NCBI GenBank assembly: GCA_903893215.1
Contig: CAITLJ010000084.1
Span: 58,041-122,040 of the forward strand
DNA from: an uncultured Ferrovum sp.
GTDB taxonomy: Bacteria; Pseudomonadota; Gammaproteobacteria; Burkholderiales; Ferrovaceae
Direction: 5' to 3'
DNA length: 64,000 nucleotides
Positions 1 to 9,307 of the stretch are shown piece after piece; position 1 is the stretch's first letter, and the number at the start of each line of letters is the position of its first letter. The notes under the pieces were generated by a model that worked only from the letters and a program-made list of their open reading frames with translations, did no database searches and was not told where the DNA came from. The position numbers and the translations under genes were made by a program.

Positions 1-301
1 GGGCAAAGGCCGCCACCCAGTCCTCGTCGGGATGGGGCAATGCCAGCGCCAGCAACACCCAGCGCGGGGTGGCCCCCATGGCGGCCAGATCGGACAGGTT
101 GACCGCCAAGGCCTTGTGGCCAAGCCGCTCCGGATCGGTGTCGGCAAGAAAATGGCAGCCTGCCACCAACATGTCGCTGGAGACCGCCAAGTGCTGGCCG
201 GGCGCCGGCTGCATCAACGCTGCGTCATCGCCCACACCGAGCACGGTATGGGTTGTCGCACGCCGGAAGTGGCGCGCGATCAGGTCAAATTCACCCGCCA
301 C
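1..301 (-). CDS. thiL: Thiamine-monophosphate kinase, N-terminal part (runs off left edge)
   Basis: ATP-dependent kinase that makes thiamine pyrophosphate from thiamine monophosphate, the last step of vitamin B1 synthesis. The visible 100 residues hold the family N-terminus: the [10 protein letters not shown] start, the VGDDAAL metal/ATP acidic motif, [11 protein letters not shown], and [17 protein letters not shown], all standard for ThiL. The start is GTG at 301; no ATG or other good start lies upstream in frame before the nusB stop, and the ribosome binding site is weak. It follows nusB by 11 nt, the usual nusB-thiL order. The C-terminus lies outside the window, so its integrity cannot be judged. 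Confidence 0.93.
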   Translation of the reverse strand, partial: MAGEFDLIARHFRRATTHTVLGVGDDAALMQPAPGQHLAVSSDMLVAGCHFLADTDPERLGHKALAVNLSDLAAMGATPRWVLLALALPHPDEDWVAAFA

Positions 302-312
302 CGCCGGGGGGC

Positions 313-807
313 TCAGGCTGGCCGGGCACCGCGCACATTTTGCGCAGCTTCGTCGGCACGCAGTTGCTGGGCCAGCTTGTCCAGCACGCCATTGACGAAT
401 TTGTGGCCGTCCGTGCCACCGAAGGTCTTGGCCAACTCGATCGCCTCGTTCAGGATCACCCGCAGCGGGGTGTCCGGACGATGGATCAGCTCGAACAGCC
501 CGATCTGCAGGATACCGCGCTCCACCGGACTGACTTCGGGTAGCGGCCGATCAATGGCACCTGCCATGGCCAGTTCGATGCCATCAATGTCGGCCACGAT
601 GCCGGCCAGCGTGGTGCGGTAAAATTCGTGATCGAGCTGGACCCAATGTTCCGACAATTCGATGTCGCGCTGGATGTCGCGTACCTCGGCGCCGGACAGT
701 AGCCGACGGTACAAGGCCTGCAGCAGGAAATCACGGGTCTTGCGGCGCTTGGACTTGTGGCGCACCGGTGGATGGGCAGCCGGCAGGCCGGGCAGTTCGG
801 CGGTCAT
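313..807 (-). CDS. nusB: Transcription antitermination factor NusB
   Basis: RNA-binding protein of the Nus complex that binds boxA with NusE (S10) and supports antitermination in rRNA operons. About 164 residues, all helical as in the family, with the typical N-terminal [14 protein letters not shown] and the C-terminal motif [28 protein letters not shown] longer reading frame exists upstream, but ATG at 807 overlaps the ribH stop as ATGA and gives the family length, so translation is probably coupled to ribH. It belongs to the ribBX-ribH-nusB-thiL minus-strand unit. Confidence 0.95.
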   Translation of the reverse strand: MTAELPGLPAAHPPVRHKSKRRKTRDFLLQALYRRLLSGAEVRDIQRDIELSEHWVQLDHEFYRTTLAGIVADIDGIELAMAGAIDRPLPEVSPVERGILQIGLFELIHRPDTPLRVILNEAIELAKTFGGTDGHKFVNGVLDKLAQQLRADEAAQNVRGARPA

Positions 808-1295
808 TCGGTGTCCCGCAACGCAGCCACCAGCCGCGCCATTTCTACCGCAGCCTGGGCGCAATCGCGCCCCTTGTCGAAAGTACGCGCAAAGGTCTGC
901 TCGTCGTCTTCGGTGGTCAGCACGCCGTTGGCCACCGGAATTTCCAGGTCGAGCTGCACCTGGGTGATGCCGGAGCCCGTCTCGTTGGACACCAGCTCGA
1001 AGTGATAGGTCTCGCCGCGGATCACTGCACCCAGCGCGATCATGGCGTCCGGCTCATGCGCCGTGCCGAGCACTTGCAGGGCCAGCGCAATCTCCAGTGC
1101 CCCGGGCACCCGGACCACGGTGATGTCGTCATCGGCCACACCAAGCCGCAGCAGCTCGTCGGTGCAGGCCTCAAGCAGTTCATCACAAGCCTGCGCATTG
1201 AAACGGGCACACACGATGCCAATCTGCAGGCCTTCGCCGGCTGGAACACCGGCCGTGTTGTCGGCAGCTTCGAGACCGATTTCCAGTATGTTCAT
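804..1295 (-). CDS. ribH: 6,7-dimethyl-8-ribityllumazine synthase
   Basis: Penultimate step of riboflavin synthesis: condenses 5-amino-6-ribitylamino-uracil with 3,4-dihydroxy-2-butanone-4-phosphate, normally as a cytosolic icosahedral or pentameric shell. 163 residues. Visible family motifs are IGIVCARFN near the N-terminus, [13 protein letters not shown], and the catalytic loop [19 protein letters not shown] with the conserved His. ATG at 1295 has a strong AGAGGAAA site upstream and overlaps the ribBX stop (ATGA); its own stop overlaps nusB the same way. The product feeds RibE, encoded 4 kb away in the same orientation. Confidence 0.96.
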   Translation of the reverse strand: MNILEIGLEAADNTAGVPAGEGLQIGIVCARFNAQACDELLEACTDELLRLGVADDDITVVRVPGALEIALALQVLGTAHEPDAMIALGAVIRGETYHFELVSNETGSGITQVQLDLEIPVANGVLTTEDDEQTFARTFDKGRDCAQAAVEMARLVAALRDTE

Positions 1296-2437
1296 GTCGG
1301 GTTTCCTCTGACTTCTTCGGGACTTAAAAATCCTGTGACTTCCAGGCCAAAACCCATGAAACGCGTCAGGCGCGCCGGCTTGGCCAGGATGCGCATGCGG
1401 CCCACGCCAAGATCGCGCAGGATCTGCGCGCCAACGCCGTGGGCACGCGGGTCCCATTTACGACGCGCAAGCGCCACCAACTGACGTTCACGGGTCAGAT
1501 CAGTAAAGTCGCCATCGGCGGCTTCACCCTGCAGCAGGACCAGCACACCCGCGCCCCGCCCGGCGATCACGCGCAGGGCCTCGTGGACACCGAAGGCATG
1601 ACGCCCGACACCGTCGTCGATCAGGTCGGCGAGCGAGGCCGGTTCGTGCACCCGCACCAGGGTTTCCTGATCCGCTTGCGGAACACCCAGCACCAGCGCC
1701 ACATGGGTGCGCTCGGCCACGGCATCAAAGTACTCGACCACCCGAAAACGCCCTTCGGCCAGCGCGATTTCGCGCTCGGCACAACGCCGCACCAGACTCT
1801 CGGTTTCGCTGCGGTAGCGGATCAGATCGGCGATGGTACCCACTTTCAGGTGATGGATCTGCGCGTATTCGAGCAGGTCGGGCAGACGGGCCATTTCGCC
1901 GTCTTCCTTGAGGATTTCGCAAATCACGGCGGCCGGTTCGCAGCCCGCCAGCTGGGCCAGGTCGCACCCGGCTTCGGTGTGACCAGCCCGCATCAGCACG
2001 CCACCTGGGCGCGCCATCAGCGGAAAGATGTGCCCGGGCTGCACGATGTCTTCGGGCGTGGCGTGCGCCGCAACGGCCGCCTGCACCGTGCGTGCGCGAT
2101 CAGCGGCCGAAATGCCGGTGGTGACCCCGGTGGCGGCTTCAATCGACACGGTGAAATTGGTGGCATACGGCGAACGGTTGTCGCTGACCATCAAGGGCAG
2201 GCGCAACTGCGCGCAACGCTGCTCGGTCAGGGTCAGGCAAATCAGGCCGCGCCCGTGGCGCGCCATGAAATTGATGGCTTCCGGGGTGACATGCTGGGCA
2301 GCCAACACCAGATCGCCTTCGTTTTCGCGATCTTCGTCATCCACCAGCACCACCATGCGACCGGCGCGGATTTCTTCAATGATGCCGGCAGCAGGCGTGA
2401 TGCCCGGCAGGCTGGAAGGGAATGAGGGGGTGGTCAT
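1292..2437 (-). CDS. ribB: 3,4-dihydroxy-2-butanone-4-phosphate synthase fused to a degenerate GTP-cyclohydrolase-II-like domain (RibBX type)
   Basis: The N-terminal domain (about residues 15-215) is a complete RibB: the metal/active-site motif [10 protein letters not shown] at residues 33-42 and [10 protein letters not shown] are present, so it should turn ribulose-5-phosphate into the four-carbon riboflavin precursor. The C-terminal domain keeps the RibA fold ([32 protein letters not shown]), but the stretch that should carry the three zinc cysteines and the SLRCDCG signature has no cysteine at all. GTP cyclohydrolase II activity is therefore not expected and a separate ribA should exist elsewhere. 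ATG 2437 is preferred on family N-terminus; an in-frame ATG at 2479 is possible. Neither has a clear ribosome site. I found no FMN riboswitch signature upstream. Confidence 0.9.
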   Translation of the reverse strand: MTTPSFPSSLPGITPAAGIIEEIRAGRMVVLVDDEDRENEGDLVLAAQHVTPEAINFMARHGRGLICLTLTEQRCAQLRLPLMVSDNRSPYATNFTVSIEAATGVTTGISAADRARTVQAAVAAHATPEDIVQPGHIFPLMARPGGVLMRAGHTEAGCDLAQLAGCEPAAVICEILKEDGEMARLPDLLEYAQIHHLKVGTIADLIRYRSETESLVRRCAEREIALAEGRFRVVEYFDAVAERTHVALVLGVPQADQETLVRVHEPASLADLIDDGVGRHAFGVHEALRVIAGRGAGVLVLLQGEAADGDFTDLTRERQLVALARRKWDPRAHGVGAQILRDLGVGRMRILAKPARLTRFMGFGLEVTGFLSPEEVRGNPT

Positions 2438-2601
2438 CAGGGGGAACACGGTAGCGCCTGGAGTCAGGCCACCCTCCATTATCGCGCAAAAGGGCCGGGC
2501 CGTCCAAACCCGGACCAGGCATCGCCGCGAGGATGGCGGAATTCATCTGGATGCGTCGAAAACGCACATGAGAAATTTAAAAACATTAAATAATTAATAA
2601 C

Positions 2602-2628
2602 TAAAGATTCCTCGCAGGCATCCGTTAA
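2602..2628 (+). promoter_or_regulatory. Sigma-28 (FliA)-like promoter before the chemoreceptor unit
   Basis: TAAA (2602-2605), a 15-nt spacer, then TCCGTTAA (2621-2628), which matches 6 of 8 positions of the flagellar sigma-28 box GCCGATAA. It lies 24 nt before the first ATG of the short ORF and chemoreceptor unit. Chemoreceptor genes are classic sigma-28 targets, so the location fits. The surrounding DNA (about 2560-2610) is unusually AT-rich for this window and probably also holds the divergent ribBX promoter. Confidence 0.6.
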
Positions 2629-2652
2629 TCAGGCATCACCCGAGGTCCACAT

Positions 2653-2907
2653 ATGAATTCCCTCTTCGCTCCTGCTGTGGATCTGACGTTGCATTTGCGC
2701 TTCCCGGCCAATTTCGCGACGAATGACAAGCTTTTTACCGGTGTGCTCGGTTTTCTGGCCGGGCATGCCGTGCCTGCACTTGCCCGTGTGCATTTCGTAA
2801 AACCCGAAAAGTCTGATGCCAGCCAGGCACAGATCAATACGGTGATCCATGCACGCAATCTGGGTCCTGCAGGAATATGTCTGAACCAAGCGGGGACCTC
2901 CAAATGA
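2653..2907 (+). pseudogene. 84-residue ORF resembling a decayed copy of the chemoreceptor N-terminus
   Basis: The first 46 codons align without gaps to the first 46 codons of the chemoreceptor gene that follows; I count about 19 identical residues, including LF-PA, LRF-A-FA and VLG-L. The hydrophobic first membrane helix has been eroded (polar and charged replacements), and homology fades after residue about 46. It has its own GAGG ribosome site 7 nt before ATG 2653, sits just downstream of the sigma-28-like promoter, and its TGA overlaps the chemoreceptor ATG (ATGA). I read it as a remnant of a tandem duplication or of a paralogous receptor. A role as a translated leader that couples synthesis of the receptor is also possible. 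Confidence 0.6.
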
Positions 2908-4946
2908 CGATCTTGTTTTTGCCCGCATTGCGCCTGATGGAGCGCTTGCGCTTCTCTGCCAAGTTTGCGCTGACCGGCGCATTTTTTCTGGTGGTACTGG
3001 GCTATCTGGGTTGGTACTCGGTCAACACACTCAACCAGCGGCTGGAAAAAATTGCTGCCGAGCAGTCCGGCGCCACCCTGGTGGCGGATCTGGTCAGCCT
3101 GAATCAGGCCCTGATCGAGTACCGCCGCACGGCCGTCAATGCGCCCACCGGCGATGATACGGTCAAGACCCGTCTGCAGGCCCTCTCCAGCGCCAACACC
3201 GTGGCACTCGACAAGTTCGAAGAAGACGTGCGCAAGGCGCAAGCCGCCTTCGACATGAGCGGACGGGCCAGGGAATTGCGCGCCAGCTGGTCGGGCATCG
3301 CGGGCACGGTAGACGCGCTGCCGCTGGATACAGCCTTCGGCACCAAGGCGTTCGCCGCACATGCCACGATCTTCGACCTGATCTATGTGACCATGCGCGA
3401 AATCGGTGACCGCTCCGGCATGGCGTTGGAACCCGACATGGACCTGTTCTACCTGGGCTTTCCGATTGCCAACAATGTGCCGCGGATCGCCGGCATGACT
3501 GTGCGGGTCTATGCGTACGAGTCCATGAACCTGATGCGCGGCACGCTCACGGCGACCGACAGGATTTTTTACGAAGTGACCGAATCGCGCCTGAGAGATG
3601 CGATTGGTGCCAGCACCGTCATGCTGGAACAGTCCATGCAGGCCAACCCGGCGGTCAAGGCCAGGCTGGCGCCGCTACTGGCTGCCCTGCAAACCACCAG
3701 CGCCGACCAACTCTCCTTCGCCCGTGAACAGTTCATCAAGTCAGACCAACTGGCCGTCACCATGGCGCAGGCGGGCGACCACTCCCGTCAGGCGGTCGAA
3801 GCCGCATGGGCGCTGGTGAACGGCACACTGGACGTGTTCCAGGAGCAGCTGACCGCCCGGGCCGCCGCCGTCACCGCCCAGCGCTGGCTGCTGTTGATCA
3901 GCATGCTGGGTTGCTCGTTGGGCAGCATCTATCTGTTCATCGGCATGTACCTGTCGGTGGCAGCATCGGTAACCAGCCTGAAGGAGGGCAGCGCCCGCCT
4001 GGCCAAAGGCGATTTCCGCACGCCCGTGCGCGTCGGTGCACAGGATGAACTGGGCGAGGTTGCCACCCATTTCAACACCATGATGCGCGCGCTTGGCAAC
4101 CTGATGATGGGCCTGAAAACCTCGGCAAGCGGTGTGCTGGATGCTGCCAACGGCCTTGCCAACAGCGCCAGCCAGATCTCGCAAGGCTCGCGCGTGCAGT
4201 CCGCCGCGGCACAATCCACGGCCTCTGCCGTGGATGAAGTGTCCGCCAGCGTGCGTGGCGTGTCCGACAGCGTGGCCGAGACAGTACTGGTGTCGGAGGC
4301 CGCTGCGCAGTCCACTTTGCACGGCCGCGAAGTGATCCTTGCCGCCGCCGCCGAAACCCGCTCGGTGGCCGATCTGGTGGGTAAACTGACCGCCGATGTC
4401 ACCCGACTGGGCGGCCGCGCCGACGAGATCGGCCTGATCGTCAACACCATCCAGGGGATTGCAGACCAGACCAATCTGCTGGCCCTCAACGCCGCCATCG
4501 AGGCAGCCCGTGCCGGCGAGGCTGGCCGCGGCTTCGCGGTAGTGGCAGACGAAGTACGCAAGCTGGCAGACAACACACGCCGCGCCACCGAAGCGATTGC
4601 CGGCATGATCGGCAAAGTCCAGGGCGATGTGAAGTTGTCAATCGCGCAGGCGGAATCCAGTCGTATCCGCGTCCTGAAGGGCGTGGAGATGACCGAGTCT
4701 GCCGTGCTCAGCCTGGATCACATTCGTGCCGGTTCGGACACCACCATGCAAAGGATTCGCGAGATCGCCGCAGCATCCCGCGAACAGGCGCAAGCTACCG
4801 AGGACATCGCGCGGAACGTGGAACGGATCAGCCAGATGTCCGAAGACAACGATCACGCCATCGACGGCGTCAGCGCCGCTGCGCTGCGCCTGAAAGCCCT
4901 GGCGGACAGCGTCCAGCAGGGCGTGGCACGGTTCCAGGTGGGCTGA
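2904..4946 (+). CDS. Methyl-accepting chemotaxis protein
   Basis: Transmembrane chemoreceptor that signals through CheW/CheA to the flagellar motor. From ATG 2904 it is 680 residues: first membrane helix about 21-44, a long helical periplasmic sensor region to about 325, second membrane helix about 327-350 ([20 protein letters not shown]), HAMP linker to about 405, then a full signalling domain. The highly conserved hairpin tip ([32 protein letters not shown]) is intact near residues 515-556. No CheR-binding pentapeptide is seen at the C-terminus. ATG 2904 is chosen because it aligns with the start of the degenerate upstream copy and has GGGGA 7 nt before it; an in-frame ATG at 2877 exists. 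The ligand cannot be inferred. The gene interrupts the riboflavin cluster on the opposite strand. Confidence 0.93.
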   Translation: MTILFLPALRLMERLRFSAKFALTGAFFLVVLGYLGWYSVNTLNQRLEKIAAEQSGATLVADLVSLNQALIEYRRTAVNAPTGDDTVKTRLQALSSANTVALDKFEEDVRKAQAAFDMSGRARELRASWSGIAGTVDALPLDTAFGTKAFAAHATIFDLIYVTMREIGDRSGMALEPDMDLFYLGFPIANNVPRIAGMTVRVYAYESMNLMRGTLTATDRIFYEVTESRLRDAIGASTVMLEQSMQANPAVKARLAPLLAALQTTSADQLSFAREQFIKSDQLAVTMAQAGDHSRQAVEAAWALVNGTLDVFQEQLTARAAAVTAQRWLLLISMLGCSLGSIYLFIGMYLSVAASVTSLKEGSARLAKGDFRTPVRVGAQDELGEVATHFNTMMRALGNLMMGLKTSASGVLDAANGLANSASQISQGSRVQSAAAQSTASAVDEVSASVRGVSDSVAETVLVSEAAAQSTLHGREVILAAAAETRSVADLVGKLTADVTRLGGRADEIGLIVNTIQGIADQTNLLALNAAIEAARAGEAGRGFAVVADEVRKLADNTRRATEAIAGMIGKVQGDVKLSIAQAESSRIRVLKGVEMTESAVLSLDHIRAGSDTTMQRIREIAAASREQAQATEDIARNVERISQMSEDNDHAIDGVSAAALRLKALADSVQQGVARFQVG

Positions 4947-5029
4947 TCCGGCTGACCGCTGCTTCGGACGGACGCGCCGGTTGACCCGAGGCCCGCGGGC
5001 AACGAAGACTGGCCTTCGGGTACGGCGGA

Positions 5030-5632
5030 TCAATCCTGCGAAATCTGGCTGTAACTGAGGATGCGCTCGCAATACCGGGCGATCAGGTCGACTTCCAGGT
5101 TGACCGGATCGCCCGCCTGGAGATTGCGAAAAGTGGTGACCGAGCGGGTGTGCGGGATGATGTTGATGTCGAATACCCGCCCTGCCACATGATTGACGGT
5201 CAGGCTGGTGCCGTTCACGGTCACCGAGCCCTTCCGCGCGATATAGCGGGCAATCAGGTCAGGCGCCTCGATCTCGAGAAACCAGCTCTCGCCGACCGCC
5301 TCGAATCGCGTTACCCGACCGACCCCGTCGACGTGGCCGGAAACCAGATGCCCCCCCAGGCGATCGGCCAGGGTGAGTGATTTTTCCAGATTCACCTCAG
5401 CCAGCTGATCCAGACCGACCGTACAGTCGAGCGTCTCGCGCGACACGTCGGCCTCGAACGCATGCTCGGTCAGGGCCACCGCCGTCAGGCACACCCCGTT
5501 GACACAGATGCTGTCGCCAAGCTGGGCGTCAGCCAGCGGCAGACCGGCGGTGTCGATGGTCAGGCGGACGCCCTGCGGCAGCGGAGCAATCTGGGTAATG
5601 CGGCCAACAGCAGCCACGATTCCGGTAAACAT
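5030..5632 (-). CDS. ribE: Riboflavin synthase, alpha subunit
   Basis: Dismutates two molecules of 6,7-dimethyl-8-ribityllumazine to riboflavin plus the pyrimidine that RibH re-uses. 200 residues made of two lumazine-binding repeats: the first begins MFTGIVAAVGRI with GDSICVNGVCLTA and GGHLVSGHVDGVG; the second repeats the pattern with GSVTVNGTSLTVN and the DINIIPHT signature. The start at MFTGI (5632) is the universal family N-terminus; the longer frame to 5707 is not used. It follows ribD by 14 nt. The gene ends tail to tail with the chemoreceptor, with only an imperfect hairpin (about 4984-5021) between them. Confidence 0.96.
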   Translation of the reverse strand: MFTGIVAAVGRITQIAPLPQGVRLTIDTAGLPLADAQLGDSICVNGVCLTAVALTEHAFEADVSRETLDCTVGLDQLAEVNLEKSLTLADRLGGHLVSGHVDGVGRVTRFEAVGESWFLEIEAPDLIARYIARKGSVTVNGTSLTVNHVAGRVFDINIIPHTRSVTTFRNLQAGDPVNLEVDLIARYCERILSYSQISQD

Positions 5633-5646
5633 GGGCAGAGGTTCTC

Positions 5647-6822
5647 TCAGAAAGGAAGATGGGAAGGAAAGGCCTGAATGCGCAGATCGGCACCGATCGG
5701 ACAGCACTCGCCAAAACGCAGGGCAAAGGCCTGCTGCAACTCGATGAACGGCCCCAGCGCCGCGGGACCGCGGGCCTGCTCACCCAGCAAACGGGGGGCC
5801 AGATAAAAAATGCACTCATCGACCAGACCGGCAGCCAGCAGGGCGGCGTTCAGGCGCGAACCGGCTTCCACCAGCAGATCATTGATCGCCAGGCCGCCCA
5901 AGGCCTGCAGGGCCGCAGCAAGGTCGAGGTACCGGCCTGAAGCGGGCACGCCAATCACCTGCACGCCCTGCCCTTCCAGCACGTCGGCGCGCCTGCGCAC
6001 TGCGGTCTGCGCCAGCAGCGGGGCAGCAGCGAGCACCACGGCACCGCCCTGCAGCATGCGCGCGGCCGGCGGAGCCGACAGCGTGGCGTCGATCAGCACC
6101 CGCAAGGGCTGCCGTTCAACCGGCAGACCACGCACATCCAGCTGCGGATCATCCGCGCGCAAGGTACCCGTGCCGGTCAGCACGGCACAGGCCTCGGCGC
6201 GCAGGCGGTGCACATCGAGACGGGCGGCGGCACCGGTAATCCACTGGCTGATGCCGTTGCCAAGCGCAGTACGCCCGTCCAGCGACATGCCCACCTTCAG
6301 GCGCACCCATGGCTGGCCGCGCTCCATGCGTGAAATAAAACCGGCATTGAGCCTTGCCGCTGCTGCGCTGCCTACCCCGGTCGTCACCGCAATGCCGGCG
6401 GCCTGCAGCGCCAGCAGGCCACGCCCGGCCACCTGCGGATTCGGGTCCGTCATGGCCACCACCACCCGGTGCACCCCCGCCACCGCCAGCGCCTGGCAAC
6501 AGGGCCCGGTTCGGCCGGTGTGACTGCAGGGCTCGAGAGTCACATACGCGGTGGCCCCTCGCGGGTCGCCGCCAGCGGCCTGCAGGGCACGCAAGGCCTG
6601 CACTTCGGCATGCCCTTCGCCGGCGCGCTGGTGCCAGCCGTCTGCCAACCACTGCCCGTCGCGCACCAGCACGCAGCCCACCCGCGGATTGGGCGTGGTG
6701 GTGGTCAAACCGAGGGCGGCCAACTGAAGGGCGCGCGCCATCCAGTCAGCGTCCTGCCAGTCCGGCCGGAAGGCCGGCTGCAGCGGTGGCGGCGGCATCA
6801 GCGCCGCTGCCCGCACCACCAT
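5647..6822 (-). CDS. ribD: Bifunctional diaminohydroxyphosphoribosylaminopyrimidine deaminase / 5-amino-6-(5-phosphoribosylamino)uracil reductase
   Basis: Carries out the second and third steps of riboflavin synthesis. The N-terminal deaminase domain has the zinc site HAEV and TLEPCSHTGRTGPCCQAL (Cys pair plus His) and the TPNPRVGCVLV entry motif. The C-terminal NADPH reductase domain has VRLKVGMSLDGRTA, SQWITG, DDPQLDVRGL and LLVEAGSRLN. The start is uncertain: ATG 6861 (inside nrdR), 6822 or 6798 are all in frame; 6822 gives a family-like leader. Position between nrdR and ribE matches the common proteobacterial order nrdR-ribD-ribE. Confidence 0.94.
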   Translation of the reverse strand: MVVRAAALMPPPPLQPAFRPDWQDADWMARALQLAALGLTTTTPNPRVGCVLVRDGQWLADGWHQRAGEGHAEVQALRALQAAGGDPRGATAYVTLEPCSHTGRTGPCCQALAVAGVHRVVVAMTDPNPQVAGRGLLALQAAGIAVTTGVGSAAAARLNAGFISRMERGQPWVRLKVGMSLDGRTALGNGISQWITGAAARLDVHRLRAEACAVLTGTGTLRADDPQLDVRGLPVERQPLRVLIDATLSAPPAARMLQGGAVVLAAAPLLAQTAVRRRADVLEGQGVQVIGVPASGRYLDLAAALQALGGLAINDLLVEAGSRLNAALLAAGLVDECIFYLAPRLLGEQARGPAALGPFIELQQAFALRFGECCPIGADLRIQAFPSHLPF

Positions 6823-6841
6823 CCCGCTGGCGGTCTGCCGC

Positions 6842-7285
6842 TCAAAGATCTCGAATGACATCGCGGAAGTCATCGATATCCTGAAAGCTGCGATAGACCG
6901 AGGCAAAGCGCACGTAGGCCACCTTGTCGAGCTTGCGCAATTCGTCCATCACCATCTCGCCAATGCGCAGCGATTCGATTTCGCGTTCGCCACGGGCCAA
7001 CACCTTCTGGTTGATGCGCGTCAGCGCCGCTTCCACCAACTCGGTGGCCACCGGCCGTTTGTGCAGCGCCCGTGCAAAGCCCTTGCGCAACTTGTCGAGC
7101 ACGAACTCCTCGCGGCGACCGTTCTGCTTGACCACCTGAGGCATGCGCAGGTCGGCAGTTTCATACGTGGTGAAGCGTTTGTCGCAGGCCACGCAACGGC
7201 GCCGGCGGCGAATGGCGAGGCCATCCTCGTTGACCCGCGAGTCGATCACGGTGGTGTCGTCATGGCTGCAGAATGGGCACTTCAC
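6842..7285 (-). CDS. nrdR: Transcriptional repressor of ribonucleotide reductase genes NrdR
   Basis: ATP/dATP-sensing repressor of nrd operons. 147 residues with the N-terminal zinc ribbon (CPFC at the start, then CVAC before the conserved DKRFTTYE) followed by an ATP-cone domain ([19 protein letters not shown]). Near the usual length of about 150. First gene of the nrdR-ribD-ribE run; its end may overlap the ribD start by about 20 nt if the longest ribD start is used. No NrdR box pair or nrd gene was noticed in the window, so its targets lie elsewhere. Confidence 0.96.
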   Translation of the reverse strand: MKCPFCSHDDTTVIDSRVNEDGLAIRRRRRCVACDKRFTTYETADLRMPQVVKQNGRREEFVLDKLRKGFARALHKRPVATELVEAALTRINQKVLARGEREIESLRIGEMVMDELRKLDKVAYVRFASVYRSFQDIDDFRDVIRDL

Positions 7286-7292
7286 GTCGATC

Positions 7293-8639
7293 TTACTCGC
7301 CGGCGATGGTCATGCCATCGACCAGGATCGACCCGCATACCCGCGCGCCGCGCACGAGGCGGTCCGTGCCGATCGCCCGGATGTCGCGGAACATCTGCTT
7401 GAGGTTGCCGGCGATCGTGATCTCTTCCACCGGGTAGGCGATCTCGCCGTTCTCCACCCAGAAACCGGCGGCACCGCGCGAGTAGTCGCCGGTGACCGGG
7501 TTGATGCCATGCCCCAGCATGTCGGTGACCAGCAGACCGCGCCCCATCTCGCGCAGCAGCCCCGCAAAATCCTGACCGGTATCAGATACGCTCAGGTTGT
7601 GCGCGCCACCAGCATTGCCGGTGGACTGCAAGCCAAGCTTGCGCGCCGAGTAGCTGCCCAGAAAATAGCCCTGCACCACACCGTCACGCACCACATCGCG
7701 CGCCCGGGTGGCCACCCCTTCGTTGTCAAACGGTGATGAGCCAAAGCCCAGCGGCACCGCCGGATCCTCGTGCAGCGTCACATGTGGAGCAAATACCTGT
7801 TGCCCGACCGAGTCAGGCAAAAAACTGGATTTGCGATACAGGCTGCTGCCACTGACCGCGTTGATAAAGCTGCCGAACAGGCCTGAGGCAATCGGTGCTT
7901 CGTACAGCACGGGCACCTTGCAGGTGGCAATCCTTCGGGCACCCACCCGGCGCACAGTGCGCAACCCCGCAGTACGCCCCACCGCTTCGGCCGCTTCGAG
8001 CCCGTTCTCACCGCGTGCGCTGGTGTACCAGTAATCGCGCTGCATCTGGTCGCCTTCACCCACGATCACCGTGCAGCCCAGGCTGTGATGGGTACTGGCG
8101 TAGCCCCCCATGAATCCATTGGAATTAGCATAGGCAAATTGCGAAGCGTGATTGGACAACGACGCACCTTCGGAATTGCGGATGCGCTGATCCACCGCCA
8201 GTGCCGCCGCCTCGCAGGTGCGGGCGAGGGCCACCGCATCCTCCACGCTGATGTCCCATGGCAGGAACAGGCCCGGATCGGCAATGTCGGGGCCGGCAAG
8301 CAGCAGCGGATCGGCGAGGCCGGCGAAAGGGTCCTCGGCAGTCTGCCGCGCAATGGTGCACGCCGCCTGCACCGTATCACGCAGCGCCTGCGCCGAAAAA
8401 TCCGACGTGCTGGCATTGCCGCGGCGGGCGCCAAAATACACGGTGACGCCAATATCCTTGTCACGGTTGTGCTCGATCGTTTCGATCTCACCCAGGCGCA
8501 CGGTCACGTTCTGGCCATATCCTTCGCTGACATCCACCTCGGCCGCCGTCGCGCCGGCGGCGCGCGCCAGTTCCAGCACCTGGGTGGCCAGGGCGCGCAG
8601 GGCAGCCTGGGATTGGGAAAAGCGCACGGGCTCGGACAC
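7293..8639 (-). CDS. pmbA: Metalloprotease PmbA (TldE)
   Basis: Subunit of the TldD/TldE heterodimeric protease known from microcin B17 maturation and CcdA degradation. 448 residues, the family length. Visible conserved blocks are [25 protein letters not shown] split across residues about 35-60, [14 protein letters not shown] glycine motifs, [12 protein letters not shown], and the C-terminal [20 protein letters not shown]. The start is GTG at 8639, six nt after a GGAG site; longer frames run through the divergent promoter region and are not believed. It lies 7 nt upstream of nrdR. The usual partner tldD is not in this window. Confidence 0.93.
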   Translation of the reverse strand: MSEPVRFSQSQAALRALATQVLELARAAGATAAEVDVSEGYGQNVTVRLGEIETIEHNRDKDIGVTVYFGARRGNASTSDFSAQALRDTVQAACTIARQTAEDPFAGLADPLLLAGPDIADPGLFLPWDISVEDAVALARTCEAAALAVDQRIRNSEGASLSNHASQFAYANSNGFMGGYASTHHSLGCTVIVGEGDQMQRDYWYTSARGENGLEAAEAVGRTAGLRTVRRVGARRIATCKVPVLYEAPIASGLFGSFINAVSGSSLYRKSSFLPDSVGQQVFAPHVTLHEDPAVPLGFGSSPFDNEGVATRARDVVRDGVVQGYFLGSYSARKLGLQSTGNAGGAHNLSVSDTGQDFAGLLREMGRGLLVTDMLGHGINPVTGDYSRGAAGFWVENGEIAYPVEEITIAGNLKQMFRDIRAIGTDRLVRGARVCGSILVDGMTIAGE

Positions 8640-8698
8640 AGGGAACTCCACAGATAAGCATCGGGTATCATAGCAAACCGGCTTCAGACAGATCAGGC

Positions 8699-9307
8699 AT
8701 GAACCCCAACGCAGACCTCCCGCACGATGCAGACCCCGAGGGCGACCTGTACGACGGCCCCAGCAAATCCCAGCGCAAACGCGACATGCAGGCATTGCAG
8801 GACCTCGGTCAGGAGCTTGCCGACCTGAGTGTGGAGCGGCTGCGCACCCTTGAACTGCCCGAGCGCCTGCTGGAAGCGCTGCTGGCGATCAAGACGATCA
8901 AGGCACATGGGGCAGTTCGCCGACAGCTGCAGTTCATCGGCAAGCTGATGCGCGATGTCGACCCGGCACCGCTGCGCACACAACTCGACGTCTGGGCTGG
9001 CAATTCAAAGCAGGCCGTCAAGCGCAGCCATCTTGCCGAACACTGGCGGGAGCGTCTGCTGGCCAGTGACGATGCCTTCACCGACCTGCTGGCCGATTTT
9101 CCGCACACCGACATTCCCACCATGCGCACACTGATCCGCAACGCGCGCAAGGAACGCGGCGATCAACGCCCGCCGCGCAATTTCCGTGAACTCTACCGGT
9201 TGCTGCTGGCGCAGATCGAAGGCCGGTCGCTGCCGGACGGCAGCGCTGGGGAAGGCGACGATGGCGACCCCCTTGACGATGATGGTGAGGAAGCCCATGA
9301 CGACTGA
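8699..9307 (+). CDS. darP: Ribosome biogenesis factor DarP (YjgA family)
   Basis: DUF615 protein that associates with late 50S ribosomal precursors. 202 residues; charged, mostly helical, with the family signature SKSQRKRDMQALQDLGQELA near residues 22-41, ELPERLLEAL and QLQFIGKLMRD. The C-terminal 25 residues are acidic (GEGDDGDPLDDDGEEAHDD). It is transcribed divergently from pmbA, the widespread pmbA/yjgA arrangement, with 59 nt between. Its last codons overlap the mog start, so the two are probably translated together. Confidence 0.92.
   Translation: MNPNADLPHDADPEGDLYDGPSKSQRKRDMQALQDLGQELADLSVERLRTLELPERLLEALLAIKTIKAHGAVRRQLQFIGKLMRDVDPAPLRTQLDVWAGNSKQAVKRSHLAEHWRERLLASDDAFTDLLADFPHTDIPTMRTLIRNARKERGDQRPPRNFRELYRLLLAQIEGRSLPDGSAGEGDDGDPLDDDGEEAHDD

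Noticed and set aside
2438..2600. FMN riboswitch upstream of ribBX
   Set aside because: The conserved RFN-element core sequences are not visible.
4984..5021. Intrinsic terminator between the chemoreceptor and ribE
   Set aside because: The stem is imperfect and there is no U-run; noted only as a hairpin.
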